A stretch of 64,000 nucleotides of DNA from Streptosporangiaceae bacterium (GTDB lineage: Bacteria > Actinomycetota > Actinomycetes > Streptosporangiales > Streptosporangiaceae): assembly GCA_019239975.1 (NCBI GenBank), contig JAFAZE010000162.1, forward strand, positions 1 through 64,000, in the 5' to 3' direction. How positions within the stretch are numbered: position 1 is the first letter of the stretch; each line of letters begins with the position of its first letter. The position numbers and the translations under genes are program-made. Positions 1 to 7,633 of the stretch are shown piece by piece. Below the pieces are notes generated by a model. That model was given only the letters and a program-made list of their open reading frames with translations. It did no database searches and was not told where the DNA came from.

Positions 1-66
1 GCGCTTGCTCTTGGCCAGGTTGCGGTACGCCAAGACGGTCACGTATTCGTCCGGTGCAACAGCCAT
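1..66 (-). CDS. Possible N-terminal fragment of an unidentified protein, cut by the window edge
   Basis: An open frame begins with ATG at 66-64 on the minus strand and runs off the left edge (MAVAPDEYVTVLAYRNLAKS...). Only 22 residues are visible, with no clear ribosome binding site and no recognisable family, so this may be chance. Confidence 0.25.
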   Translation of the reverse strand, partial: MAVAPDEYVTVLAYRNLAKSKR

Positions 67-75
67 ATATTCAGT

Positions 76-813
76 ATGGCACTGAACAAGGCCGGACAGC
101 ACCAAACCACCCCAAGCCCAAGCCGCAACGGGACCTATCTAGTTACCACGGTGGAGCGGCTGATGCGCGAAATGGGAATCCGCGGCGCCGGGAGCGGGCG
201 GAAGCGGCCGCCGGCGACATTGCCAGGTGATCCGACGGAGCGTCCTTCTGACCTGCTGGAACGGTATTTCCATGCGGCGGCGCCGAACCGGCGGTGGGTG
301 GCGGATATCACCTATGTGCATACGCGGGCCGGGTGGGTATATACCGCGTTTATCATGGACTTGTTTTCCCGCCGGATTGTCGGCTGGCAGGTCGCCGACC
401 ATCTGCGTGCCGAGATTGCGCTCGACGCGCTCGAGATGGCGGTATTCGTGCGCCGGGACGAGGATCTCGGCGGCCTGGTCCATCATTCGGATCGCGGCGT
501 TCAATATACGGCTATTCGCTACGCGGAGCGGCTTGCCGGCGAAGGAGCGGTCCGGTCGGTGGGAAGTAAGGGTGATTCGTTCGATAATGCGGCCGCGGAA
601 GCGCTGAACAGCCTGTACAAGCGTGAGCTTATTGACCCGAAGAACGACTGGGAGGGTGTCGATGACGTGATGCTCGCAACGATGGACTGGGTGCAGTGGT
701 ATAACGAGGAGAGAATCCACTCATATTCCGGTGACATGCCGCCGAAAAAGTACGAGGATATGTACTATGCGGCACTGGAATCTGGTAGGCTAACAAGCAG
801 TTCGCAGATATAG
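76..813 (+). pseudogene. IS3-family transposase (OrfB/integrase core), N-terminally truncated
   Basis: The 245-residue product carries an rve/DDE integrase catalytic core. The first Asp is in WVADITYV (about residue 75), the second in HHSDRGVQYT (about residue 137), and the Glu is in AAAEALNSLYKRE (about residue 175). The C-terminal WYNEERIHS signature of IS3 OrfB is present. IS3 OrfB proteins are usually near 280-300 residues with an N-terminal HTH_21 region. Here only the end of that region survives (TVERLMREMGIRG), preceded by unrelated sequence, and no OrfA frame is visible upstream. It is therefore probably an inactive remnant at the edge of the accessory island, although the catalytic residues are intact. 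Confidence 0.75.
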
Positions 814-841
814 CGGTCTCCAGACTTGCCGGGGCGAACCA

Positions 842-1039
842 ATCTGCCATCCTCGCTCTTCGTACCTCAGCTCAGCGCACATACGACGGCGGGTACGCCG
901 GCGACGGCCCCAGGCCATGGCCACCTTCCGCAACCTCGCGATCAGCCTGCTCCACCTATCCGGCGTCACCGAGATCACCCGCACCCTGCAAGCCATTACC
1001 CGCGACCGGAACCGGCTCCTGAAATTCCTGCCGCTATGA
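842..1039 (+). pseudogene. C-terminal remnant of a DDE transposase (ISAs1-like)
   Basis: The frame ending with TGA at 1037-1039 encodes ...PQAMATFRNLAISLLHL followed by about 25 residues. This matches the conserved tail of ISAs1-type transposases, which is typically Q(A/V)MATLRNLAI. Nothing upstream in this frame shows the catalytic part, so only about 60 codons survive. It lies just downstream of the IS3 remnant, consistent with a graveyard of insertion sequences. The family assignment rests on this one short motif. Confidence 0.45.
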
Positions 1040-1359
1040 AATCCGACTTTGGCGATCCCGTGGTCGCCATCAGCCTCTGATGTCTCCGTGTGTCCTGAGC
1101 TGTCAGGTTGCTGTAAGGCGCGACGCCAGGACGCGATATGAACCCCCATGAATAACCATGCACCGAAACCGGCGCAACGTCAGCTGAATGCTGGTATGCA
1201 AATCAAAACCCGCTGGTCAGAGACCAGCGAGTTGATCGAGGCTGCATTTTTTTCCAGAAGCATGCATAATTATGTGTCCGAGGACCAAGTGCACCAAATA
1301 GCCAATGCATGCTGGCCACACAGTTCGTGCTTGATGCCGTTGGCGGTGCCCGGTGAGGG
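1040..1359. other. Gene-poor stretch, no supported gene
   Basis: A 122-codon open frame starts at 1148 but has no recognisable motif and no good ribosome binding site. It overlaps, in another frame, the DUF2637 remnant that follows. I see no RNA gene or strong hairpin here. Confidence 0.4.
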
Positions 1360-1570
1360 CGGATTAAGTCATCAACTGGACTACCGCCAGCGCGGTGCAG
1401 ATGGTTCGCGGCGGTTGCTGCGGTGGCGTCCTATGGACACGCCTACGATCTCGTCCGGGCACACAACGAGACAGGCTGGACGGCCCCGCATCGTCCGCAT
1501 ACGGTGGACGGCCTGATCTACGCGAGTTCGATGGCGATGCTAGATGCAGCGCGCCGCCACACACTGTCAT
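1360..1570 (+). pseudogene. DUF2637 (SpdB-like) protein fragment from an actinomycete conjugative element
   Basis: The frame containing GTG 1423 reads WFAAVAAVASYGHAYDLVRA and then TVDGLIYASSMAMLDAARRH. This is the signature of DUF2637 membrane proteins encoded beside FtsK/TraB in actinomycete integrative and conjugative elements. The N-terminus has no clear start, and similarity stops after DAARRHT, about 30 bp before the end of the convergent methyltransferase gene. The remaining transmembrane helices of the family are missing. The matching FtsK-type fragment lies at 14848-15513 on the same strand, suggesting one conjugative module split by the intervening cargo. Confidence 0.6.
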
Positions 1571-1594
1571 CCGGGTGTCGCCGCATTCCTGACT

Positions 1595-2950
1595 TCAGGA
1601 CGCGGATCGTATCTCGCTTAGCCGCGCATGGGCGGCGTCAGGGCCTCCATCCTTGTATGGTTCATCCCAGTCGATCATTTCTGGGCCGATATATGGCACC
1701 CCATCATCCCGTGCCAGCACAAGAGCACAGTCACGCGCGGTGGCCTGTCCCTTTGTCTCCCCCCAGATCCGGCTAACCTTGTTCTGTACGGGCAGATGAT
1801 CCTCAATCAGTTCTATGAGCTTAAGGCCCGTCTCGCTGCCCACATCTTGCCATATCTTAGCGGCCAGTGGCAGCGGGTCTTTGCCTGGATCGGCCACGTC
1901 GCCGATTACGAAGACCGCTACGCCATGCGGCCTGAGCACGCGGCGCACGCTCTGAAGCATCCGGCACAGGAACTGCCTATACGAGGCGTACGTGTGCCGG
2001 TGATCAAGAGCCTCGTTGAGGCGCTTCCGGCCAGTGCCGGACTCCCGCCCAACTTCGTCAAGTCCCATCAGCCAGAGTCGGATCCAATTGGCCGTGCCGT
2101 AGTTGACGACCTGGAGGTATGGCGGTGAGGTCACGATGAGATCGACATTCCCCGCCTCGATATTCCGATTGTTTAGCAGGGATGTCGCATCTAGATGGTA
2201 TGCATGACCAGGAAGTCCAGCGGTGTCATCGAGATAGAGCCGTGCTAGTTTGTCGCGGAGGCATTCGAAGACGTCCTGGTCAAGCTTAACCAGACCGTTC
2301 TCGCGGATGTAATTCGCTACATATGCCGGGGACATGCTGAAGGTGTTTGGCATGCTAATGCTCAGGTACTGCGACGTGCCATCGCGCCGGAAGGACCCGT
2401 GCATGATCCCCGCCAGCGCACCGCCAATCATCAGCTCATCTGGTGACCACATTGTAATTGGCCTACCAAGCAGGCGCTTTCGAACGTAACAGATCTGCCG
2501 CAACGTATTCTGATGATAGAGCATACGAATGTCCGCAGGTGCATCAGGTTCCTCCGCGCGCGACCGCTGGTACTCCCTCTCAAGTGTAGAGAGGAAGTCG
2601 TGCACGCTTTCCCACGTCGGTGGGTCAATTTTCGCGCGCGAGAGTACGTAGGCGAGAGGATTAAGATCGTTGCAGATGGCAACACGGCCTTCGGCGTGGG
2701 CTTGGAGTGGCACGGTTCCTCGCCCGCTGAAGGGGTCGAGGACGACATCACTGGGCCGGGAATAGCGCTGGATGAAGTAGTGCGCGAGCTTCGCCGGAAA
2801 CATGCCATGGTACGAACACATGGTATGCATAGAGTGACCCCAGCGAACACTGACACCGTGCCAGAGTGTCCCGGTACTTGTCGTACCACCGTCGACTGAG
2901 TCTCGTTCTGGGGTATCGAAGAATGCATCTTCAAGCCAATCAACTGTCAT
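1595..2950 (-). CDS. DNA methyltransferase, N4-cytosine/N6-adenine type, of the putative defence cluster
   Basis: This 451-residue protein is probably an S-adenosylmethionine-dependent exocyclic amino DNA methyltransferase. The AdoMet-binding motif DPFSGRGT lies near residue 72 and is followed by a strand ending in CNDLNPLA (the ribose-binding acidic position). The catalytic motif TSPPY is near residue 280. Motif I precedes motif IV, so it is not the usual beta arrangement. About 200 residues between them probably include the target-recognition region. No endonuclease domain is seen. It is the last gene of a three-gene leftward arm; its ATG overlaps the stop of the ParB-like gene by 4 bp, implying translational coupling. 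It could provide self-marking for the nuclease/helicase genes of the divergent arm (inference). Confidence 0.85.
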   Translation of the reverse strand: MTVDWLEDAFFDTPERDSVDGGTTSTGTLWHGVSVRWGHSMHTMCSYHGMFPAKLAHYFIQRYSRPSDVVLDPFSGRGTVPLQAHAEGRVAICNDLNPLAYVLSRAKIDPPTWESVHDFLSTLEREYQRSRAEEPDAPADIRMLYHQNTLRQICYVRKRLLGRPITMWSPDELMIGGALAGIMHGSFRRDGTSQYLSISMPNTFSMSPAYVANYIRENGLVKLDQDVFECLRDKLARLYLDDTAGLPGHAYHLDATSLLNNRNIEAGNVDLIVTSPPYLQVVNYGTANWIRLWLMGLDEVGRESGTGRKRLNEALDHRHTYASYRQFLCRMLQSVRRVLRPHGVAVFVIGDVADPGKDPLPLAAKIWQDVGSETGLKLIELIEDHLPVQNKVSRIWGETKGQATARDCALVLARDDGVPYIGPEMIDWDEPYKDGGPDAAHARLSEIRSAS

Positions 2951-4083
2951 TTCAAATACTCCAGAAGCGACTTGGCCGCAGTTCTCAAGATAGGGTCGGG
3001 CGACCGTCTCGAAACCTTGCTAAGATGCTTTACAGCGTCGCGGAAGTCGGCCGACATTGTCGATGCTGATACTGTTTCGTCCTGGGGCGGCCAGAGGTTA
3101 AGCTGACTGAAATGATCGGATATGTCGTCGGCGCCCGCCGGTGCCTTTGGTGTCGGTGCCGCCCCGCGCTCGGTTTGACCAGGGTCAATTTGGCTGAGAT
3201 GTTTGGACCCCTCATCAATGCCGACCGTTTCTTTAGGTACCGGTTTCTGTGAGCCGCCTCGTTGCCCGAGGTCAGGTTGGTCGAGGTGCTTCAACCCATG
3301 GCCAGAGCTAGCCGATGTCTCAGATGCGGGGAGCGTTCCGCCTTTCCGTTGCCCAAGACCTCGCTTGACGGAACGCACTTCCTCGCCGACACGGTAATAC
3401 TCAGGCGGCAACATGTCGGTGATGCTCTCAACCAACTTAATCGGGAATCGTTGCTTGTCACCCTGGCGCGAACGTCTGACCGCACGCTCTATCCAGGTCT
3501 CCGCCGACTCGCCTTCACTGAAGTTGTCCTCGATGACCTTGCGCATACCGCTAGCCGTGAGACGCAACCACGCATACGGGTTCGAGGAGGGAATGACCTC
3601 GACATCCATAAGATCAACGATCCTGGCGAACAACCCGCCGCGCTGCAACAAGCGCCAGAGACCTGTGTAGTTGCGCAGCGTGGCTGGTGATACCCCAATG
3701 TAGCGGGCAATATCAATCTTGCGGACGTGCTCGGCTCTGTGTAGGTGTTCGACCAGCATCGCTAGCTGACTTGGCAATAGGTCCTGGTATATGTCCGACT
3801 GATAGCGGATCTCGAACCGCCGTTCGTAGTCAAAGATGTACGCTGCGATCGTCTGGAAACGATCTGGCTGACTGTTACGGATTGCCTGCACGGCTCGAAG
3901 TCTCATCATTCCGTCAATGACTACATAGCCCCCCTCAGGCAGCGGTGCCGCCTTGATGGGCTCGACGATGCCGATCTCCTCGATGGACGACTTCAGTCGC
4001 TCTTCGAACTGCTTAGCACTGCCAGACCGGCTGAGTTCCGGTCTGAGCTGCAGTTCGTCCGGATGGATCATCATGAGTTTCAT
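2947..4083 (-). CDS. ParB-like N-terminal-domain protein with repetitive C-terminal tail
   Basis: The protein has 378 residues. Residues about 1-100 look like a ParB/Spo0J N-terminal (ParBc) fold, with an IEEIGIVEPIKAAP strand region and a GGYVVIDGMMRLRAVQA box in the position of the GxxRxxA motif. A helix-turn-helix-like stretch follows (DIARYIGVSPATLRNYTGLW, about residues 133-152). From about residue 255 the chain becomes Pro/Gly/Ser-rich and carries four spaced copies of a short element: KHLDQPDLGQ, KHLSQIDPGQ, DHFSQLNLWP and KHLSKVS. No ParA partner is encoded nearby, so plasmid partitioning is unlikely; ParB folds can act as CTP switches or nucleases. It overlaps its neighbours by 4 bp on both sides. 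Its specific role in the cluster is unknown. Confidence 0.75.
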   Translation of the reverse strand: MKLMMIHPDELQLRPELSRSGSAKQFEERLKSSIEEIGIVEPIKAAPLPEGGYVVIDGMMRLRAVQAIRNSQPDRFQTIAAYIFDYERRFEIRYQSDIYQDLLPSQLAMLVEHLHRAEHVRKIDIARYIGVSPATLRNYTGLWRLLQRGGLFARIVDLMDVEVIPSSNPYAWLRLTASGMRKVIEDNFSEGESAETWIERAVRRSRQGDKQRFPIKLVESITDMLPPEYYRVGEEVRSVKRGLGQRKGGTLPASETSASSGHGLKHLDQPDLGQRGGSQKPVPKETVGIDEGSKHLSQIDPGQTERGAAPTPKAPAGADDISDHFSQLNLWPPQDETVSASTMSADFRDAVKHLSKVSRRSPDPILRTAAKSLLEYLK

Positions 4084-4961
4084 CGGACCACCAGTGACGC
4101 GATTCCCCCGTCTGACTCAAATGCCAGAGGAAGCCTGAGGGCGAGCTGGCGCAACCGCTCCTTCTCGGGCCCCTGTGCCATTTGGTCGAGCTGACTGCAG
4201 GCCCATCCAAGGAGGATCAGCCGCTGGTGTCGGTACTCCTCCCCGAGTGCGACGAGGCGCCTCCAGCCCAGAGCTACGAACAGGGCCTCAACTTCCCTGG
4301 TCCGCATCGCGTACCTCGCAACGGTCGCGACTACTTCGGGCCGCTCAGCGGGAACGACATAGCGAGAGATCACGGCATGCAGCGCCAGATTGACCCTGCC
4401 TGATCGGAGCGCGGCAACTTCGCTGTTACTAGCGCCCTCGAGTTGCCCCTCCAATCGCCTGACTGTCGCAGCGGAAACACCGAAGCGCTTGGCGACATCT
4501 ACAGTCTCCTCACCCTCGTATCGGGCCCGGGCAATGAGCAAGGCACGGTCAACCGGACGCATTTTCAGCCTGGCCACGTTCTCGACCAAGAATTGCTGGA
4601 CCTTTTCGTCATCGGTATAGTGGTCATCGACGACGACCGCAGGGATCGTTTCGATGCCAAGAATCCGACAGGCAAGTGTCCGGCCTTGGCCCTTGATCAG
4701 AAGGTAGTCGCCGGTGGCATCCGGTGCGCGACGTACTGTGATTGGCGTGAGAACTCCGAACCGCTCGATCGAGCGTTGTAGCTCTCGGTGGCCCTCGCGG
4801 TCACGCTTGCGTCCCAGCCCCTCCTCCGGCCGGATGCGGGCGACCGGGACCTGCCGAATCTGCAACGTCCGACTGCCCGAGTCCCGCCAAGCGGCCACGT
4901 CCGCATCCGCCGTCAGGGTGCCTCTCACCGCGGTCGAAGCTGCAGCAGAGGTCATCGCCAT
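4080..4961 (-). CDS. ParB/RepB/Spo0J-family protein, first gene of the leftward arm
   Basis: This 293-residue protein has a clear ParB N-terminal domain: QVPVARIRPEEG (about residues 37-48), then GVLTPITVRR, then the phosphate/CTP-binding-type box YLLIKGQGRTLACRILG (about residues 86-102). A helical DNA-binding segment follows (VDVAKRFGVSAATVRRLEGQ, about residues 153-172). The second half is helical and Leu/Arg-rich without a known domain. It differs from the downstream ParB-like protein, so the two may form an asymmetric pair. ATG 4961 is used here; ATG 4955 is equally possible. No ParA is present. It could bind the repeated sites in the adjacent divergent promoter region (inference). Confidence 0.8.
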   Translation of the reverse strand: MAMTSAAASTAVRGTLTADADVAAWRDSGSRTLQIRQVPVARIRPEEGLGRKRDREGHRELQRSIERFGVLTPITVRRAPDATGDYLLIKGQGRTLACRILGIETIPAVVVDDHYTDDEKVQQFLVENVARLKMRPVDRALLIARARYEGEETVDVAKRFGVSAATVRRLEGQLEGASNSEVAALRSGRVNLALHAVISRYVVPAERPEVVATVARYAMRTREVEALFVALGWRRLVALGEEYRHQRLILLGWACSQLDQMAQGPEKERLRQLALRLPLAFESDGGIASLVVR

Positions 4962-5306
4962 ACGTGCACCCGCCTCCTAGTTACACGGTTGTGATTCTGC
5001 CAGATTACTTGCGGCCTTTCGGGGATTGAGCCCGTGACGCGTCGGCCCCGCTGCCGCGAGACTGCCGATAGCGTACCGAACGTAGGTTCGATTTCATAGA
5101 TCCTAGAGTCAGGAAGCAGCCACGGATGTGAAGCTCCAGAGGCAGGCTGATCAGCCCGCGATCATCCTCTGGCGTTGCCTGAGTCTTTCAGACTTCACTC
5201 CGGCTCGCCTACGCTCAGGCAAGATGGCACGCATTCAGGCGAGATGGCCTACGTTCAAGGGGGGATAGCCTACGTTCAGGGGAGAAGGAGGAGGGGGAGC
5301 ATATCT
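4962..5306. promoter_or_regulatory. Divergent promoter region with repeated CCTACGTTC-type motifs
   Basis: The 345-bp space between the divergent arms holds four imperfect 20-21-bp direct repeats starting at 5208, 5228, 5248 and 5269, with cores CCTACGCTC, CACGCATTC, CCTACGTTC and CCTACGTTC, each followed by AGG or AAGG. The same core occurs inverted at 5078-5086 (GAACGTAGG) inside a small palindrome, CGAAC-GTAG-GTTCG (5077-5090). Such clustering suggests an operator or iteron array for a regulator, possibly one of the cluster's ParB-like proteins. I cannot place the -10/-35 elements with certainty. Confidence 0.5.
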
Positions 5307-7367
5307 GTGCTGCGAGACCTTAGTCTGCAGCGTTCGTACCGGTCGGGCCGTGACGTGCTAGTTGATGACTTCTACGTACCTTGTCTACAGGAAGCCGTCA
5401 GCTACGACCGGGCCGTCGGCTACTTCTCCAGCGCCCTATATCACGTCCTCGCGTTGGCCTTCTCTGACTTTGTCCGGCGCGGAGGGCATATACGCCTGAT
5501 ATGCTCCCCTGCCCTGACGCCCGAAGACTTCGCCGCCATGAAGGAGGCCGATCAGATCGGCCGCTACGCGCAGTCAACGGTCCGCACGGATCTTGAAATG
5601 CTCTTGGCCCGGCCCGAGGCTGTGCCAGCTACGAAACTGCTGGCAACCTTGATCGCGAATGGGATCATCGACGTCAGGATCGCGTTTGCCGATCATCCGA
5701 GCGGCATCGCGAACGGCATCTTCCATGACAAACTGGGCGTCTTCGAAGACGGCGAAGGTAAACGCGTCAGCTTCATCGGCAGCACAAACGAGACGTGGCG
5801 AGCCTGGGGTCTCAACCACGAGTCCTTCGATGTCTTCTGTAGCTGGAAAAACGAAGAGCAACTGCTTCGCACCCGTGATCACTCCGACGATTTCCGGCTG
5901 CTATGGCTCGGCCGAGATCCGGGTGTTCGGACCGCGTATCTGGAGCAGGTGACCCAGGACCAGCTAGCCGCCATTGCCGATGACGATCTAGACCATGCCA
6001 TCCAGGCCGTCCGTTCGCATCAGCTGCGTAGCCGGACGCGGACGGCCAGACGACCGCTCATGGAGCACCAGCATCTGGTCCTTGCGGACTGGGAGGCCAA
6101 GGACCATCGAGGCATCGTCAATTTCGCGACCGGCGCGGGTAAGACCCTGACTGCCCTTGAAGGTGTCCGGCGCTGGACCAATAACGGCGGTGCCGCCGTG
6201 ATCATGGTGCCGGGCCGCGAGCTCCACGCCCAGTGGATGCGCGAGATCGAGATCGAGATGCCCGGAGCCATGATCCTGCCCGCGGGCGCAGGCAGCAGCA
6301 AAGCCGACTGGCAGCAGTTGCTCCCGATCTTCACCGCGGCAGGCAACTCCGCCAGCGAGCGTCGCATCGTCGTGGTAACCAACAAAACATTCGCCAGTGA
6401 CGACTTCCAGCGCCGGCTCAAGTCTGGCGGCCACCTGCTGATTGTCACTGATGAGATGCACCGGACGGGCAGCCCGACCGTGCTGGATGTCCTCCAGCGG
6501 ACCCGCTGTGGCGCAGCCCTTGGCCTCAGCGCCACCTTCCGCCGGCAGTTTGACGAAGAGGGTACCAACCGGCTACTGGAGTTCTTCGGCCCCGTATTGA
6601 TGCCGGTGATCGGCCTGGCCGAGGCGCTCACGCTAGGCATGCTCGTCCCCTATGACTACCGGCTGCATGAACTACGGCTAGACGATGATGAGATGGAGCA
6701 ATACGAGGACCTGACCAAGCGGATCGGGTTGATGGTCAGCCGAGGCGCATCATTCAACGACGCCAACAGCCCACTCCAGATGCTCATGATCCGTCGCGCC
6801 CGCATCCTCAAGCAGGCCCGCGGCAAAGTGCCGGCCGCCGCTGAGATCCTCCGGCAGGAGTACCAGCCAGGTGATCGCTGGCTGGTCTACTGCGATGACA
6901 TCGCCCAGCTGAAGGCACTTACCAGCGAGTGCCTCGAGGCAACCCTGCCGGTCTTGGAGTTCTACTCCGAGATGAGGAGCGACCGCGACGCCGTGATCCG
7001 AAGTCTCAGCCAGCACGGCGGCATCGTTATCGCCATCCGTTGTCTCGACGAGGGCGTCGATATCCCGGTAACCGATCACGCGCTGATCCTGGCCAGCTCC
7101 ACCGTAGAGCGCGAGTACATCCAACGGCGCGGGCGCGTGCTCCGTCAAGCACCGGACACAGGCAAGGTGAGCGCCGAAGTTCATGACCTCATGCTGGTGG
7201 ACGCCATCGGCGGGGCCCTCACCAAGAGCGAAGCCCTACGAGCGCTTGAGTTCGTACGGCTAGCGCGCAACCCCGCGGCACGAGACAGACTGAAGGCGAT
7301 CGTCGCACTAAGCCACGACCCAGTCACGTTGCCTGACTGGATCGAAGATGACGAAGAAGGAGACTAA
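5307..7367 (+). CDS. Phospholipase D-like / SF2 DEAD-DEAH helicase fusion
   Basis: Start GTG 5307 is chosen because a very strong purine-rich ribosome binding site (GGAGAAGGAGGAGG) lies just before it. An in-frame extension to 5175 only translates the upstream repeats. The 686-residue product has an N-terminal PLD-type nuclease-like domain (HDKLGVF with its HxK motif, then GSTNET, about residues 165-190). A superfamily 2 helicase core follows: NFATGAGKTLTALEG (Walker A, about residue 275), VTDEMHRTGSP (DEMH box), LGLSATFRR (motif III) and IQRRGRVLRQ (motif VI). Similar PLD-helicases occur in anti-phage systems. It is first in a four-gene operon and its stop overlaps the next ATG by one base. 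Only one HxK motif is evident, so nuclease activity would need a dimer or may be lost. Confidence 0.85.
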   Translation: MLRDLSLQRSYRSGRDVLVDDFYVPCLQEAVSYDRAVGYFSSALYHVLALAFSDFVRRGGHIRLICSPALTPEDFAAMKEADQIGRYAQSTVRTDLEMLLARPEAVPATKLLATLIANGIIDVRIAFADHPSGIANGIFHDKLGVFEDGEGKRVSFIGSTNETWRAWGLNHESFDVFCSWKNEEQLLRTRDHSDDFRLLWLGRDPGVRTAYLEQVTQDQLAAIADDDLDHAIQAVRSHQLRSRTRTARRPLMEHQHLVLADWEAKDHRGIVNFATGAGKTLTALEGVRRWTNNGGAAVIMVPGRELHAQWMREIEIEMPGAMILPAGAGSSKADWQQLLPIFTAAGNSASERRIVVVTNKTFASDDFQRRLKSGGHLLIVTDEMHRTGSPTVLDVLQRTRCGAALGLSATFRRQFDEEGTNRLLEFFGPVLMPVIGLAEALTLGMLVPYDYRLHELRLDDDEMEQYEDLTKRIGLMVSRGASFNDANSPLQMLMIRRARILKQARGKVPAAAEILRQEYQPGDRWLVYCDDIAQLKALTSECLEATLPVLEFYSEMRSDRDAVIRSLSQHGGIVIAIRCLDEGVDIPVTDHALILASSTVEREYIQRRGRVLRQAPDTGKVSAEVHDLMLVDAIGGALTKSEALRALEFVRLARNPAARDRLKAIVALSHDPVTLPDWIEDDEEGD

Positions 7368-7633
7368 TGATGGTGCAGGGCGAGGACGACGAGGGCGGCC
7401 ATGGCCGTGAGGGCGCATTGGCAGCCCTACGAGAAGTCGCCACGGATCGCGAAATGGTCAAAGACTTCGGCACCCCGGCGAAAGCGTTCCAGGACGAGGA
7501 CTACGAACTGCTCATCGCGCTCGCCTGGCGGCACCAGTTCGACGATGACCGCACGAAGTTCAAACGCGAACTGCGAGAACTGCAGGCGCATGTCACTCAG
7601 CGAATCCTCGACCTGGAAGATCTGTCGAGATGA
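7367..7633 (+). CDS. Small acidic/basic helical protein of the putative defence operon
   Basis: This 88-residue protein is not recognised. Its N-terminus is Asp/Glu/Gly-rich and the rest is predicted to be helical (KAFQDEDYELLIALAWRHQF, then a charged helix ending in ILDLEDLSR). It is locked between the helicase (TAATG overlap) and the ATPase gene (ATGA overlap). It is therefore almost certainly co-translated and may bridge the two large proteins (inference). No catalytic motif, metal-binding cluster or membrane segment is visible. Confidence 0.7.
   Translation: MMVQGEDDEGGHGREGALAALREVATDREMVKDFGTPAKAFQDEDYELLIALAWRHQFDDDRTKFKRELRELQAHVTQRILDLEDLSR

Noticed and set aside
2947..4961. Plasmid partition locus
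   Set aside because: Two ParB-like proteins occur without any ParA/Walker-type partner or replication gene, and they are translationally coupled to a methyltransferase instead.
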